From JBKBKN01 sp046294625 (GTDB lineage Bacteria > Bacteroidota > Bacteroidia > M30B66), in NCBI GenBank assembly GCA_046294625.1, contig JBKBKN010000006.1:1-64000 (forward strand): a stretch of 64,000 nucleotides of DNA, in the 5' to 3' direction. This document shows positions 1 to 9,642 of this stretch, piece by piece. A model generated the notes under the pieces. The model was not told the DNA's origin, did no database searches, and was given only the letters and a program-made list of their open reading frames with translations. The translations under genes and the position numbers were made by a program. Within the stretch, counting starts at the first letter, position 1; every line of letters starts with the position of its first letter.

Positions 1-146
1 ACATTCCCGTTGTTGTCAACCGCTATGGATGTTCCTCCATCGTTGTTAAAACCACCCATACTTTTGGCCCACTCCAGGTTTTGGGCAATAACTAGTTGTG
101 TCATCGCTATTGTAACTAGACCTAATGTAACGATTTTTTGTCTCAT
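1..146 (-). CDS. N-terminus of a secreted SBBP/beta-propeller-like protein (partial)
   Basis: Read on the minus strand from an ATG at 146, the frame is open to the window edge and gives 48 codons. It starts with a signal peptide (MRQKIVTLGLVTIAMTQLVIA, followed by Q) and continues with LEWAKSMGG and then a DGGTSIAVDNNGNV stretch. The W-A-K-S-x-G-G followed by G-x-S-I-A-V-D-x-x-G-N-V pattern is the typical first unit of SBBP-type beta-propeller repeats in exported Bacteroidota proteins. Such proteins often carry a T9SS sorting domain at the far end, which is not visible here. The call rests on the signal peptide and one repeat unit, so the family is likely but the complete architecture is unknown. 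Confidence 0.7.
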   Translation of the reverse strand, partial: MRQKIVTLGLVTIAMTQLVIAQNLEWAKSMGGFNNDGGTSIAVDNNGN

Positions 147-182
147 GATTTTAATTTTTTAATGTTTGCTAACTTATTTATC

Positions 183-243
183 ACCGCACTTTCATTTCGG
201 TTATATCTTATTTCAAGGGAGATAACCGAACTTTTGTTGCGGT
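183..243. repeat. Nested dyad-symmetric element between recombinase gene and SBBP gene
   Basis: Inner arms TTCGGTTAT (196-204) and ATAACCGAA (222-230) are a perfect 9-bp inverted repeat with a 17-nt spacer. Outer arms ACCGCA (183-188) and TGCGGT (238-243) share exactly the same symmetry axis (base 213). The 7-nt segments between inner and outer arms do not pair. No T-tract follows on either strand, so it is not a plain intrinsic terminator. It lies just past the 3' end of the recombinase gene and upstream of the SBBP gene start. It could be an operator, an RNA hairpin or a recombination site. Confidence 0.5.
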
Positions 244-272
244 TTATTGATTGACAAGATATGAATTTAAAA

Positions 273-1508
273 TCATAAATCATCAAAGGGGGACTTAATT
301 TTTTGCAAACTTTGCATACTCACATGGGTATAAATCTCTGTGGTCTTGCTGTTACTGTGACCAAGAAGCTCTTGAATAAATCTCAAATCAGTGCCACTCT
401 CCAGTAGATGGGTTGCATAACTGTGTCGCAGCCAATGCAAAGTCACCGGCTTATTGATCCCGGCCTTTTTGATACTTTTCTTTAAAACCATCTGCAAACT
501 GCGCTCATCATATGCTTTGCCTGGTGCTAAGCCTTCAAATAAATAGGTTTGCGGTTTATAAACCTTGTAATAGTCTCGTAGCATGTCAAGCACTTTGTCA
601 GAAAGTGGTACGATCCTATCTTTCTTTCCCTTGGATTGAATTACTTGAAGGGTTTTTCGCTGAGAATGAATGTCGCTTAATTTCAATTTTCTAAGTTCGC
701 CTGCTCTGAGTCCACATGCATAAATTAAGCTTAGCATGCTTTTGTGCTTGATGTTTGAAGTTGATTCCAAAATTTTCTTTACCTCTGCTTTACTTAATAC
801 ATGTGGCAACTTTTTTTCTCGTCTTGGCCTTTCTATCATTTCTGGATCAATCTGCAAATGAACTATTTCCGCATAAAACAGCTTAAGTGCATTAATAAAT
901 TGATTTTGATAGGTGGAGGAGAGTCCACGTTTGATGATGTATGCATGAATAAATTGGATGATGTCATCGTAGCTGATTTGGTCTATAGGTTTTTCTTGGT
1001 AATATCTAAGGAAAATACTCACCGTTTCACGGTAAGTCTTAACCGTATTATCGCTATATCGTTTGGCCTGCAGTAGTTTTACAAATTTCTCAAGCAATAC
1101 TGACTTATTCTCTTTTTGATTTAATGCTGGCAATTCAATTTTTTCTTCTTGTATTTCAACAGCTGATTTTCTTAACAGATCCATGGCTGAATAGTCAATC
1201 CAGGCAATATCTTTAATCAGATTAAATATTTTACCAACGATTTGCTTTTGTGCCGGAACAAAAATTCGTTTTTCGTCAACTACACATTTAATAGGAAGGG
1301 AAGGGCGTAGCCTATCTGCGATGAGCTCAATTTGGTCACAATTGATCCATAGACCTGGCATTTCTTCGCATTTTCCCGGTAGCAACTTTGCATTTATTTT
1401 AGCCATATGATCTGGATTTAGTAAATAATGGTCAGCATTATACAGCTTCGCTATCTCAGTCACAGGTAGATTTTTTATGTGCTGACTATCAGTTACAAAT
1501 AAAATCAA
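273..1508 (-). CDS. Solitary tyrosine recombinase / site-specific integrase
   Basis: A 411-residue protein with a C-terminal tyrosine-recombinase catalytic domain. The expected catalytic residues are all visible: R268 (in ACGLRAGEL), K293 (SKGKKDR), H358 and R361 (HWLRHSYATHLL), H384 (LLGHSNSKTTEIY) and nucleophile Y393. Residues about 135-225 form the SAM-like core-binding domain. Residues 1-130 are an extension I do not recognise. The protein cuts and rejoins DNA at specific sites through a covalent Tyr-DNA intermediate. The first codon is TTG at 1508, directly preceded by an in-frame stop. The next Met is residue 35 (codon starting at 1406), so the start is uncertain. It lacks the extra insertion typical of integron IntI between K293 and H358. 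No other mobile-element gene is adjacent, so the target is unknown; chromosomal Xer-type, phase-variation or relic integrase are all possible. Confidence 0.85.
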   Translation of the reverse strand: MILFVTDSQHIKNLPVTEIAKLYNADHYLLNPDHMAKINAKLLPGKCEEMPGLWINCDQIELIADRLRPSLPIKCVVDEKRIFVPAQKQIVGKIFNLIKDIAWIDYSAMDLLRKSAVEIQEEKIELPALNQKENKSVLLEKFVKLLQAKRYSDNTVKTYRETVSIFLRYYQEKPIDQISYDDIIQFIHAYIIKRGLSSTYQNQFINALKLFYAEIVHLQIDPEMIERPRREKKLPHVLSKAEVKKILESTSNIKHKSMLSLIYACGLRAGELRKLKLSDIHSQRKTLQVIQSKGKKDRIVPLSDKVLDMLRDYYKVYKPQTYLFEGLAPGKAYDERSLQMVLKKSIKKAGINKPVTLHWLRHSYATHLLESGTDLRFIQELLGHSNSKTTEIYTHVSMQSLQKIKSPFDDL

Positions 1509-1700
1509 TGTTTATTCTATTTCAAAGAATAATTGTACACAATTTGGTTTCCATTAGAGAATATTCAATAAATTTTCAAAGTAAATCTAGGTTGGGGTTA
1601 ACTTTGATGATAGAAGTGATTAACAAAAATTTGATCTAAGTTACTAAATCAAAACAAAGACATAAAAAAAACAGCCAAACGTTCTGAATCAATAATTAAA

Positions 1701-1734
1701 CAGCCTGTTAGGTTTAGTTTATTGGTTCAGGCTG
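1701..1734 (-). terminator. Possible terminator hairpin at the 3' end of sprA
   Basis: CAGCCTG (1701-1707) and CAGGCTG (1728-1734) form a 7-bp inverted repeat that overlaps the last sprA codons. An A-run at 1663-1671 becomes a U-run in the sprA transcript, but it lies about 30 nt beyond the stem, so the arrangement is imperfect. The rest of 1509-1718 is AT-rich with nothing else recognised. Confidence 0.3.
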
Positions 1735-4700
1735 AATCTTAAGCTTAACCCTGCATTCGTATTGGCATTGGGGAATTGGTTAGATACAAACGGTCTGTTT
1801 AGAATACGGTCGAAAAATAATCGTACTGTTACTCGCGTATTGATCACATAATCGGCCGATGTTTTGATAGCAATATTCCTTTGTCCGGCCGATAAGATAG
1901 GGGCAAATATGGATTCACCTTCAATAGGTATTTTTCTAACCACTGTTTTATTCGTACGCACCGAAATATCGGCTCTGATGTTAAGGTCGCTCTTAATGTT
2001 TTTGCCGGTAGCAGCTACTTTGAATGGCATGGTCACATTCTTCATGATATAACCTGTACCTATGGAAATTTCATCACCATTTATTTCTGTGAGCTGGGAG
2101 TTCTGGAAACTGAGCGATAAATCTCTCGATTTTCTAATTTCAACACGAGCCTGCACGCTGTTTTTCATGGTAACATCGAGATTGATCAATGGTCCAAATT
2201 GCTCAGATATCGTAGCCATGAGCACGTTATACTGTGGTAAATAATTGTTGGTTAGGTCAAAGGCAGTGGGCATTCCATTCGCATCAGTTTCAAAAAGTAA
2301 GTTGGTGGTGAATGAACCCAGATTGAACGATGAGCGGTAACCATGACTCACTGATATGGTGCGGAAATATTTTTTGAAAAATTCAATTTTCGACAAGCCA
2401 TCATAAGTTACTCTCCAATTTGGTTTTGGGATGCGTGGAAACATGGTAGTCAAATCCTGATTAGATGGATCAGTGCCTGAGTATGTTGTGAGAAATGCGA
2501 ACAGTAAAACATCTTGTTGTGTGCTCCCTAATCCGATCGGATAGCCAGTCTCCGGGTCTATGCCTGTTTGACCAAGACGGTCTTGAAGCCGTGTGGCAAT
2601 CGTACGACGGTTGGCTAAGAAACGGTCAAAGTTTTCTGAAGTGTGGGTTGCGTTATCGCGTCTTTCAAATGCGGTATTCCATGTGAAAAAAGAAATGCTG
2701 AATGTTCCGTTCACCATGCGACCAAAGTCGGTGTAGCTTCCAAGATCAGTAAAGCGATATATCGAGCTTTCGGATTGAGAAAAAGTTCGATTTGCATTAA
2801 GGGTGATGCGGAAGCCGTTTAAAGGCTCAATGGTAGCGTTCGCTGTAAAATTCTGGCTTGTGGTTTTCATGAACATATTGTTCATTTCCGTGCTATTGGT
2901 GAGCCAACCGCGTTCACCTGCTAGCGCTCTAATATCTGTTCGTTGATCTCCTAAGATAAATGGAATACCTGGGGCAAAATCAGAGCGGTCAAGACCGACA
3001 TTCTGCGTTTTTCGGATATATCCCGGAAGACTTGTTCCATTATTTTCAGAATAGGTTACAGATACATTCTTCACCATCATCAGGAAACGAGCTGTGTTTT
3101 CTTTTATCTTTTCCAATGTCGGATTAGGCTCTTTTTCTTTTTGACCTTTTTTAGTCGTATCGCGTGCTGCTTTAGGATCTTTTTTCAGGTTATCTTTCCC
3201 TCGAGTGGGCTGATTGGTAGGTTTTTTGGCTCCCGGGCGTTTCTGATTGATTTTTTTCAAATATGGAACCTTATTGTATAGCTGCGTGAAGTTCATCTGC
3301 CCACTCAGATTCACGGTCTGAGAATTGGAGATAATATTTCCAAATGGATTTTCCTGTAGAATACCGGAATTGGTTGGATCGACTAATGGCGCAGCCACCC
3401 AGCTATAAGTGGAATTGTAAGATGTATTTAAATTTATCCAGTTCAGGATAGGGATCTTATTGGTAGGGACATTGTATGATGCGTTGAAATTGTGCTGATA
3501 ATTGGTGTTACGTCCAAAGTTTCTTAGATTTCGAATAATCGAATCGCGCTTCTCAGGTGTATCGATTCTGCCCGGTTCTTCATCAATCCGCGCCATATTA
3601 GTGGCCATGAAGTCTAGGTTAAGCGATTTTGTAAGTGGGTATTTGATGTCGTAAATTCTATTCCAAGTGAATGATTTGAAATACGTTGGTTCAATTACAA
3701 TCAGTGCATCGGTAGTGGTGTTTCGCAAGAGCATTTCATTATAGTCTCTCAAGATATCGCTGCGCATTGCCACTCGTGAAGGTGCCAGACCAATATTGAA
3801 GTCCTTAATCAGGTCAAACGCTTTTGATTTGCCAAAAATTTTTGATTTTTTGAATGGTTCAAAACTCTTGGGCTTGGGCGAAAAGTTGTAGCCAGCACCT
3901 ACTGTATAGTTTTGGGTATTGTTATACTCCGTAAACGGATTACGCATTTGAATTTCCGCAAAGGCATAGGTGAAATCAAAGTTTGAAATCGAATAGAATC
4001 GTGGTTTACTACCCTGTTTAGCATTCTTTTTCACATTAGTGAAATTGTAACTTCTTCGCCGCTGATAGTCTTGAGCCAACTGCCTGAAATTATCTTTGGC
4101 TTGGTCAGTTGGTAAGATATCCAAGCTATTTCGGTAGGTGATATCAGGATCAAGCGGATTAAATTGTGGATTGCTAATGATTTCCCCAAACTCAAAATAG
4201 AAGGGAACTGTGATACCATACCTTGCAGGGAAAAACTTACCCAATTCCAAGTTACTAATGATGTTGTAGGCTGTAATGTTATTCCTGTTTCTATCGCTAG
4301 GCTTTTGTTCAATGCTTCCAAATCCAAAGGTAGAGCGACTTCCGGCAAGCGCCAAGGTTCCTAAGTCAGCCAATTTTGCAGTAACTCTGGCATTGGCAGC
4401 CCATCCACCACGTTCGAAGTACTCGGACACACGCAATTCGTTGAACCAAATTTCGGCGCAAGCCACCGAACCATCATCGGGCCAGGGCGTGCTACCTTGA
4501 CGCGGATTTCGAATTCCGAGCATGATGGTTTTAACACCACTGATTTGTGGCACACCAACTACAGTGATTCTATAGGAAGGATTTTGCGGATTGTTAGGGT
4601 CCAATATCACAAAAGGTTCGTTTATCATGATATTCGGATTGCCTTGCATCAAACGGTTTCTTTCGAGCTTTGCATTTTGTAACAGTTCCAATTCAAAATC

Positions 4701-7700
4701 AATATTGTTGTACCAAACAATTTCTGGCGTAGCAGATCCATCAGGTGTTCGGCGTAGTGGTACTTCATATTCATAATAGTTATTCACGAAATCTGTACCT
4801 AATCTGATAAAGGCTGTGATTTGTCCGTCCGCCCACTGGTTGCCATTTAAAGAAGATGCATGCACTTCAAGACGCATTCTCCGATATGCCCTGATGTCCA
4901 TATCCGTATTACGAAATACAGCACGTGCATCGCCATCGGCCAGATTGCATATTTTCACCTGAAGCGATTGTTCATTCAACTGAACAAGGTTGGTTGTAGA
5001 AATATCAATCTCACGGTTGATCTCTGGCGGAAGCACATAATTAACAGGGTCTTTTACACCGTTTTCTTCAATATTTACGGTTGAAACTTGAAAAGTAGTA
5101 TTCAGGTCATTACCGATGTAAAGCCCTGGGTTGGTCAGGTCGAACTCAAAGCGACGCCACTCTGCTCGCACCAGCTCCAGGCGCGCCATACGCATCACCA
5201 CTGGATCTTGCCATCCATGCAGAAACATTCTGATAAAACGAATAGATCTAAAATCCTGAATTCCGCCCACTCTTCTTTGAAAATCACGCACTGGTACACG
5301 GAACTGATACCAGTCAACATTGATATTGTCACCATTGTTGAGTTTTCCTAAGCCGGGAACTTTATCTACAATAAAATTCTGACCCACAATCATATCCTGC
5401 GGGCGAAGACTCACGCGGTATTGAAAATAACTCTCCGCAGTATTGAGTGTGTTATCACGGTTGATGTCTTCCACATTGGGCAGGGGAGAAGAGGCGGTTG
5501 GAAAGGGCTCGATCGGGTCATCGCCCAAACGGGAATTGCCTTCTAGTCCATTAAATAGCGTATATCTTTTAAGAATATCAGCTTCTTCAGAGTCCCATAC
5601 AGAGCTTCTGAAAAACCGATAATCGTCGGACGATGGATCAGCAAAAGCTCGCTGATATGCTTGTGAACCTGTGCCATGCAAATTGGCTACTCGGGTCAGA
5701 AAGTCATTAAAGAAGTCACGTTCCTGTTCTGTATTGAGTCCATCCATCCCAACATCTTGAAACTGTCGTGAATCGGGATTGAAATCAAATGCATTAACTA
5801 ATGGAGGGGCGGTTGGGTATTTTCCCCAACTAGAAAAGCCTATATTTTCGTCAGATCCATCAATAGGCAAACCATTTTCAAATGCTTGACGACCATCTTT
5901 TAGCACATCTTCAGAAATGTTACCAATATTGATGAAAAAATCGCCTCCTGTTCCAGGATTGATTTGTGTGCCTGGCCCATATTGATTGGCAAAGGGATCC
6001 ATCATCCAGAATTCGATGTAATCGATGTTAGCAGCTTCCCAATCTGTGGTTTCAATTCTCCGCATGATACCGCCCCAGCGCGAACGTGGTTCATTAAGTC
6101 CGCCATCAGCGGCAACACCTGCAGAGTATTCTGAAGGTTCCGCATCATAGTTATAAGGGCCGCGCTCACGTGGATCAAACTGAATGTCGAGCACTGGCAT
6201 AATCTGTACTTGTCCATTGGGCCTTGCCTTATTAGGAAAAATCTCCGTTTCTACCACCTGACGCATAAAGTTGTTGCTTTGCAAAGGCGAGCCCTGAATA
6301 TGGTTGGGGGTGGTAGGCCCTGATCGTGAAAAGAGTGGATCTATTGTAAACCAGTTGATTCGTGCTCTATTGAAACCATATCTCAAATCGTCGAAAAGTG
6401 AGCCTTCAGGCAAGAGATCGTTTTGTCCGCTTGGAACAGATGCGATTGACCAACTTCCGAAATTGCGGATATCAATAGCAGATTCTGCACCTTCAAAATC
6501 ATCGATGTAGGAAATACCTTGCCGTCCAATGATCTTAGAGTGACCCGGAATAAGGTGAGCTGTTTCGAAGCTGGCAGTGATATTTGAAATTTCTTTTGTA
6601 CTGTAAAATGGCAGTTTGTCCACCAATTTTGTGATAAGTCTTGATTCTGCGCGATAGTTACCGTCTATTCCCCAAATGGTATTAGATATAGGTTCATCTC
6701 CAATGTTTATCTTTTGAGTAATAGGCCTTTCTGTATAATTCATTATGGTTCCACCTAAAGCAAAATCTTTGTTGAACACATAATCGAAACGCGTGCCCAT
6801 TAATCTCTTGCTTTGAATGGCAAAAAGTGAATTACTTTCTAAGGAAATATTGATCGGAGTTTGCGAGTTGAGTAATCCCTCATTGATAATTCGTACGCGT
6901 CCCAAGGCATAATCTACGGTATAGTCCACGTTTTCCTGCAAGGGAACGCCACCTGCTGTCACCACTACTGATCCCGGCGGAATATTCAGTGCATTAAGCG
7001 AAATCTCGGAGCCGGAAGCTGCACGATACGATCCCTGTAGATAATAACGATTATGCTGCGCATCTAGCGCAGCAAGCGGCTGAGTGGTGGTATAGAGGGA
7101 GTCGAAAGCGTATTTATTGGCTAAGGTGAGTTCTTGCGGCAAATTGAAACGCGATCGGAGAAATCCGCCAAAGGGTTCTCTCACAGGAAAGATCACACGC
7201 CCTCTTTCAGAGTTAATTGTTCGCCCTTCGATGAAGTCGAAGAAACCATCGCGTTGTGGATCGTTCTGATTGTTAAGACGGTCGAGATTGAGCAACTGAA
7301 GTAGGATGCGCCCTTGGGTGTTCTGGCCTTCAGGTAGCACATTCATCTTGATACTGGTCTTTTCATCCTGGTAGAGAATGTTGAGAATAAAGTTATCTCG
7401 ACTAATTTGAAAACCGCCTAAGGAATAAATGTTTTTCATCATGATGTCCCAAATCGGCTTCTTGGTTTCGAGAATGGTACTTTTTAGCATTTTCAGCACC
7501 AAAGTGCTGGTTCCCTGCACATCGGTTGCAAATTCACCTACCTGAAAAACTTGTTGTCCTGATGCACCTAAGCTTGTGTATTGAAAGGCGACTGCCAATA
7601 CTTCATCGGCATTGAGTGCTTGATTAAGCGAAATAAACCCGAGTGCCGGATCGAAAGTGTATTCATTGGGGTTTAAGAGCCTGGCATTTTGCAAATACTC

Positions 7701-9014
7701 GTAGTCAACAGCCGTGACAAGTTGTGGAATACCTGCAAGTGTGCTGGGTGTATTGTCGCGAATACCAGGATAGGTTCCAATTAACTGTTGCGGATTCAGG
7801 TTGTTGTTTTCATTTCTAGGAAAAATAACAGCATTCGGAGCAGGGGTGGTGTAGGATGGATTGGGATTGGCGTTGAAATATAGTGGATTGCTCTCACCAA
7901 GGTCGGCAAAGGCTGCTATATTTCTCACATTTACCGTGGCAAATGTTCTATTGGTCACATATACTTCAAGACGTGTAATATTGAACGGTGATGTTACGTT
8001 GGGCAGGGTGCTCAAGGATTGATCGTATTGGTCTTTAAAATAATGTGCTAAGAAATAGTGTCGGTTGGCTTCATAGTTCGATGCAGATATCTCAAACTGC
8101 GTGGTTTGCGCACCGCCTTGCACTTGAATGTTTTTTCTGTCACCTTGCTGCTGCGCAAAAAGTGTGGTGGCTGTTAGTTTTCCAAATTGCCATTTGGTTT
8201 TGATACCCATTAAGCTTTGACTACCCTGTATTAAAGTGCCATTGAGAGGCATGTTCACGTTGCCTGCTTCGATGAGTTTAATTATATCATCTTCATCACC
8301 TTCATACTTTAAATTGAGCCTGTTGTCGAAATTGAAGCCTGTTTCAGTGTTGTAGTTCATGTTAAGCTGAATCTTTTCACCAATTTTGCCTAACACATTC
8401 ATTTGAATTTTCTGATCGAATCGAAATGCACCCACTCTTTGCTGACGGATGGGAAGTTGAGGATTTTCAGTACGAACAAAATTGCCCCCAAAGATCAATT
8501 CAGCCGAGCCCTGAGGTCTGATATCGATGGTGTTGCTACCAAATATTCTTTCAAAGGCTTCACCTTCTACATAGATGGTAGGTCGAAATGCCTTTTTTGT
8601 TTTTGCATCTTCAGCAGAAATTCTATCGCGCCAGTTTTTGCGTATGGCACGATCAAAATCTTCGTCCTGATATTCCTGAAAGGTGAGATAAGTAGGGCGC
8701 CTATAATCCAAATTACCCATCTTGAAATTTACATCATACTCATTGGTCTGTGGATTAAGTTCCACATTTGTCGTCACATTAGAAGGGGTATTGAGATACC
8801 AAGGATTGGGCGTAAAATCCAGCGGGTCGATGTTGTTGTCGTCGAATGGGTAGGGGAGATCAGTAACTGTATCTACCTTAGTGGTATCGCCCGGACCGGG
8901 AAGGAAAGAAAAGTCTTCAGCAGAGAAAAAAGCATAGCTATCAACCTTCGTAAAGAGCGAAGCCCAAACACCTAACGCGATAAAAATGCTTATGTAGTGA
9001 TTTAAACTTTTCAA
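1719..9014 (-). CDS. sprA: SprA, T9SS outer-membrane translocon
   Basis: At 2431 residues this matches the very large SprA/Sov family (usually about 2300-2500). It starts with a signal peptide (MKSLNHYISIFIALGVWASL). It then shows the hallmark SprA content: long beta-strand-rich stretches, an N-terminal NPWYLNTPSN region, the GISYIDDFEGAES segment near residue 830, and a C-terminal strand ending LRFSLNQ. SprA forms the giant single-chain barrel through which T9SS cargo leaves the periplasm, gated by a plug and PorV. Five proteins encoded in this window carry T9SS type A sorting domains and would be its substrates. It is the last gene of maeB-ruvA-sprA, 37 nt after ruvA, and probably transcribed with them. 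Other T9SS core genes (porK/L/M/N, porV) are not in the window. Confidence 0.96.
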   Translation of the reverse strand: MKSLNHYISIFIALGVWASLFTKVDSYAFFSAEDFSFLPGPGDTTKVDTVTDLPYPFDDNNIDPLDFTPNPWYLNTPSNVTTNVELNPQTNEYDVNFKMGNLDYRRPTYLTFQEYQDEDFDRAIRKNWRDRISAEDAKTKKAFRPTIYVEGEAFERIFGSNTIDIRPQGSAELIFGGNFVRTENPQLPIRQQRVGAFRFDQKIQMNVLGKIGEKIQLNMNYNTETGFNFDNRLNLKYEGDEDDIIKLIEAGNVNMPLNGTLIQGSQSLMGIKTKWQFGKLTATTLFAQQQGDRKNIQVQGGAQTTQFEISASNYEANRHYFLAHYFKDQYDQSLSTLPNVTSPFNITRLEVYVTNRTFATVNVRNIAAFADLGESNPLYFNANPNPSYTTPAPNAVIFPRNENNNLNPQQLIGTYPGIRDNTPSTLAGIPQLVTAVDYEYLQNARLLNPNEYTFDPALGFISLNQALNADEVLAVAFQYTSLGASGQQVFQVGEFATDVQGTSTLVLKMLKSTILETKKPIWDIMMKNIYSLGGFQISRDNFILNILYQDEKTSIKMNVLPEGQNTQGRILLQLLNLDRLNNQNDPQRDGFFDFIEGRTINSERGRVIFPVREPFGGFLRSRFNLPQELTLANKYAFDSLYTTTQPLAALDAQHNRYYLQGSYRAASGSEISLNALNIPPGSVVVTAGGVPLQENVDYTVDYALGRVRIINEGLLNSQTPINISLESNSLFAIQSKRLMGTRFDYVFNKDFALGGTIMNYTERPITQKINIGDEPISNTIWGIDGNYRAESRLITKLVDKLPFYSTKEISNITASFETAHLIPGHSKIIGRQGISYIDDFEGAESAIDIRNFGSWSIASVPSGQNDLLPEGSLFDDLRYGFNRARINWFTIDPLFSRSGPTTPNHIQGSPLQSNNFMRQVVETEIFPNKARPNGQVQIMPVLDIQFDPRERGPYNYDAEPSEYSAGVAADGGLNEPRSRWGGIMRRIETTDWEAANIDYIEFWMMDPFANQYGPGTQINPGTGGDFFINIGNISEDVLKDGRQAFENGLPIDGSDENIGFSSWGKYPTAPPLVNAFDFNPDSRQFQDVGMDGLNTEQERDFFNDFLTRVANLHGTGSQAYQRAFADPSSDDYRFFRSSVWDSEEADILKRYTLFNGLEGNSRLGDDPIEPFPTASSPLPNVEDINRDNTLNTAESYFQYRVSLRPQDMIVGQNFIVDKVPGLGKLNNGDNINVDWYQFRVPVRDFQRRVGGIQDFRSIRFIRMFLHGWQDPVVMRMARLELVRAEWRRFEFDLTNPGLYIGNDLNTTFQVSTVNIEENGVKDPVNYVLPPEINREIDISTTNLVQLNEQSLQVKICNLADGDARAVFRNTDMDIRAYRRMRLEVHASSLNGNQWADGQITAFIRLGTDFVNNYYEYEVPLRRTPDGSATPEIVWYNNIDFELELLQNAKLERNRLMQGNPNIMINEPFVILDPNNPQNPSYRITVVGVPQISGVKTIMLGIRNPRQGSTPWPDDGSVACAEIWFNELRVSEYFERGGWAANARVTAKLADLGTLALAGSRSTFGFGSIEQKPSDRNRNNITAYNIISNLELGKFFPARYGITVPFYFEFGEIISNPQFNPLDPDITYRNSLDILPTDQAKDNFRQLAQDYQRRRSYNFTNVKKNAKQGSKPRFYSISNFDFTYAFAEIQMRNPFTEYNNTQNYTVGAGYNFSPKPKSFEPFKKSKIFGKSKAFDLIKDFNIGLAPSRVAMRSDILRDYNEMLLRNTTTDALIVIEPTYFKSFTWNRIYDIKYPLTKSLNLDFMATNMARIDEEPGRIDTPEKRDSIIRNLRNFGRNTNYQHNFNASYNVPTNKIPILNWINLNTSYNSTYSWVAAPLVDPTNSGILQENPFGNIISNSQTVNLSGQMNFTQLYNKVPYLKKINQKRPGAKKPTNQPTRGKDNLKKDPKAARDTTKKGQKEKEPNPTLEKIKENTARFLMMVKNVSVTYSENNGTSLPGYIRKTQNVGLDRSDFAPGIPFILGDQRTDIRALAGERGWLTNSTEMNNMFMKTTSQNFTANATIEPLNGFRITLNANRTFSQSESSIYRFTDLGSYTDFGRMVNGTFSISFFTWNTAFERRDNATHTSENFDRFLANRRTIATRLQDRLGQTGIDPETGYPIGLGSTQQDVLLFAFLTTYSGTDPSNQDLTTMFPRIPKPNWRVTYDGLSKIEFFKKYFRTISVSHGYRSSFNLGSFTTNLLFETDANGMPTAFDLTNNYLPQYNVLMATISEQFGPLINLDVTMKNSVQARVEIRKSRDLSLSFQNSQLTEINGDEISIGTGYIMKNVTMPFKVAATGKNIKSDLNIRADISVRTNKTVVRKIPIEGESIFAPILSAGQRNIAIKTSADYVINTRVTVRLFFDRILNRPFVSNQFPNANTNAGLSLRFSLNQ

Positions 9015-9051
9015 TCAGTGTGTTAATCGTGGTTAAACATTCAATGGATTT

Positions 9052-9636
9052 TCAAAGGTTTTTTAACGCTTGCTTGATTAACTGCTCTACTGTTAATTTT
9101 TCCGAATTTGTTTGCATCACTTTATCAATAGCTTTTTCTGAAACATTTCTTTGGAAACCTAATAAATTTAATGCTGTTAACGCTTCCTGACGCAATGTAT
9201 TGTGAGGCGTACTATTTATTTCTATTAACATTTCTTCCCTTTCCATTTTTCCTTTCAGATCAATTAAAATCCGTTGAGCGGTTTTTTCGCCTACCCCTTT
9301 TACACTTTTTAACATAAAAAGGTTCCCGCTACTCACCGCCTCGCGCAATTCAACTGTCGAAAGCGAAGATAAAATCATACGTGCAGTGCCTGCACCCACT
9401 CCGCTAACATTTATTAACAATCTGAACATTTCTCGCTCAGTTTTATCGGCAAATCCATAAAGCGCCATAATATCTTCTCTTACAATAAGATGTGCATAGA
9501 GTTTGGCTTCGTTTTTGCCATTTAACTTGGTGAAGGTTCCAAGAGAAATATTCAAATGATAGCCAACACCTTGACATTCTATAACAGCATACGCTGGATT
9601 GATGTCTGCAAGTTTACCGTTGAAATAATCGTACAT
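9052..9636 (-). CDS. ruvA: Holliday junction branch-migration subunit RuvA
   Basis: A 194-residue protein of normal RuvA length. The N-terminal OB domain (about 1-62) begins MYDYFNGKLADINPAYAVIE and has the GVGYHLNISL strand. Helix-hairpin-helix motifs follow at about 70-135, including INVSGVGAGTARMIL and LKSVKGVGEKTAQRILIDLK. The short domain III at the C-terminus contacts RuvB. RuvA tetramers bind four-way junctions and load the RuvB motor during recombinational repair. The gene starts 6 nt after the maeB stop and ends 37 nt before sprA, so all three are likely one transcript. Coupling to sprA is a recurring gene order in Bacteroidota rather than a functional link I can demonstrate. Confidence 0.96.
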   Translation of the reverse strand: MYDYFNGKLADINPAYAVIECQGVGYHLNISLGTFTKLNGKNEAKLYAHLIVREDIMALYGFADKTEREMFRLLINVSGVGAGTARMILSSLSTVELREAVSSGNLFMLKSVKGVGEKTAQRILIDLKGKMEREEMLIEINSTPHNTLRQEALTALNLLGFQRNVSEKAIDKVMQTNSEKLTVEQLIKQALKNL

Positions 9637-9642
9637 TTTTGA

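Noticed and set aside
183..243. Integron attC site interpretation of the nested dyad
   Set aside because: The R-box consensus GTTRRRY/RYYYAAC is not present in the right places, and the neighbouring recombinase lacks the insertion typical of IntI.
4031..4348. Minus-strand frame of 105 codons in a shifted frame of sprA
   Set aside because: The in-frame SprA protein is continuous here; the shifted product has no domain or start context.
8403..8975. Plus-strand open frame of 190 codons inside sprA
   Set aside because: It is antisense to the N-terminal part of a clear SprA reading frame and shows no family pattern; it follows from the codon use of sprA.
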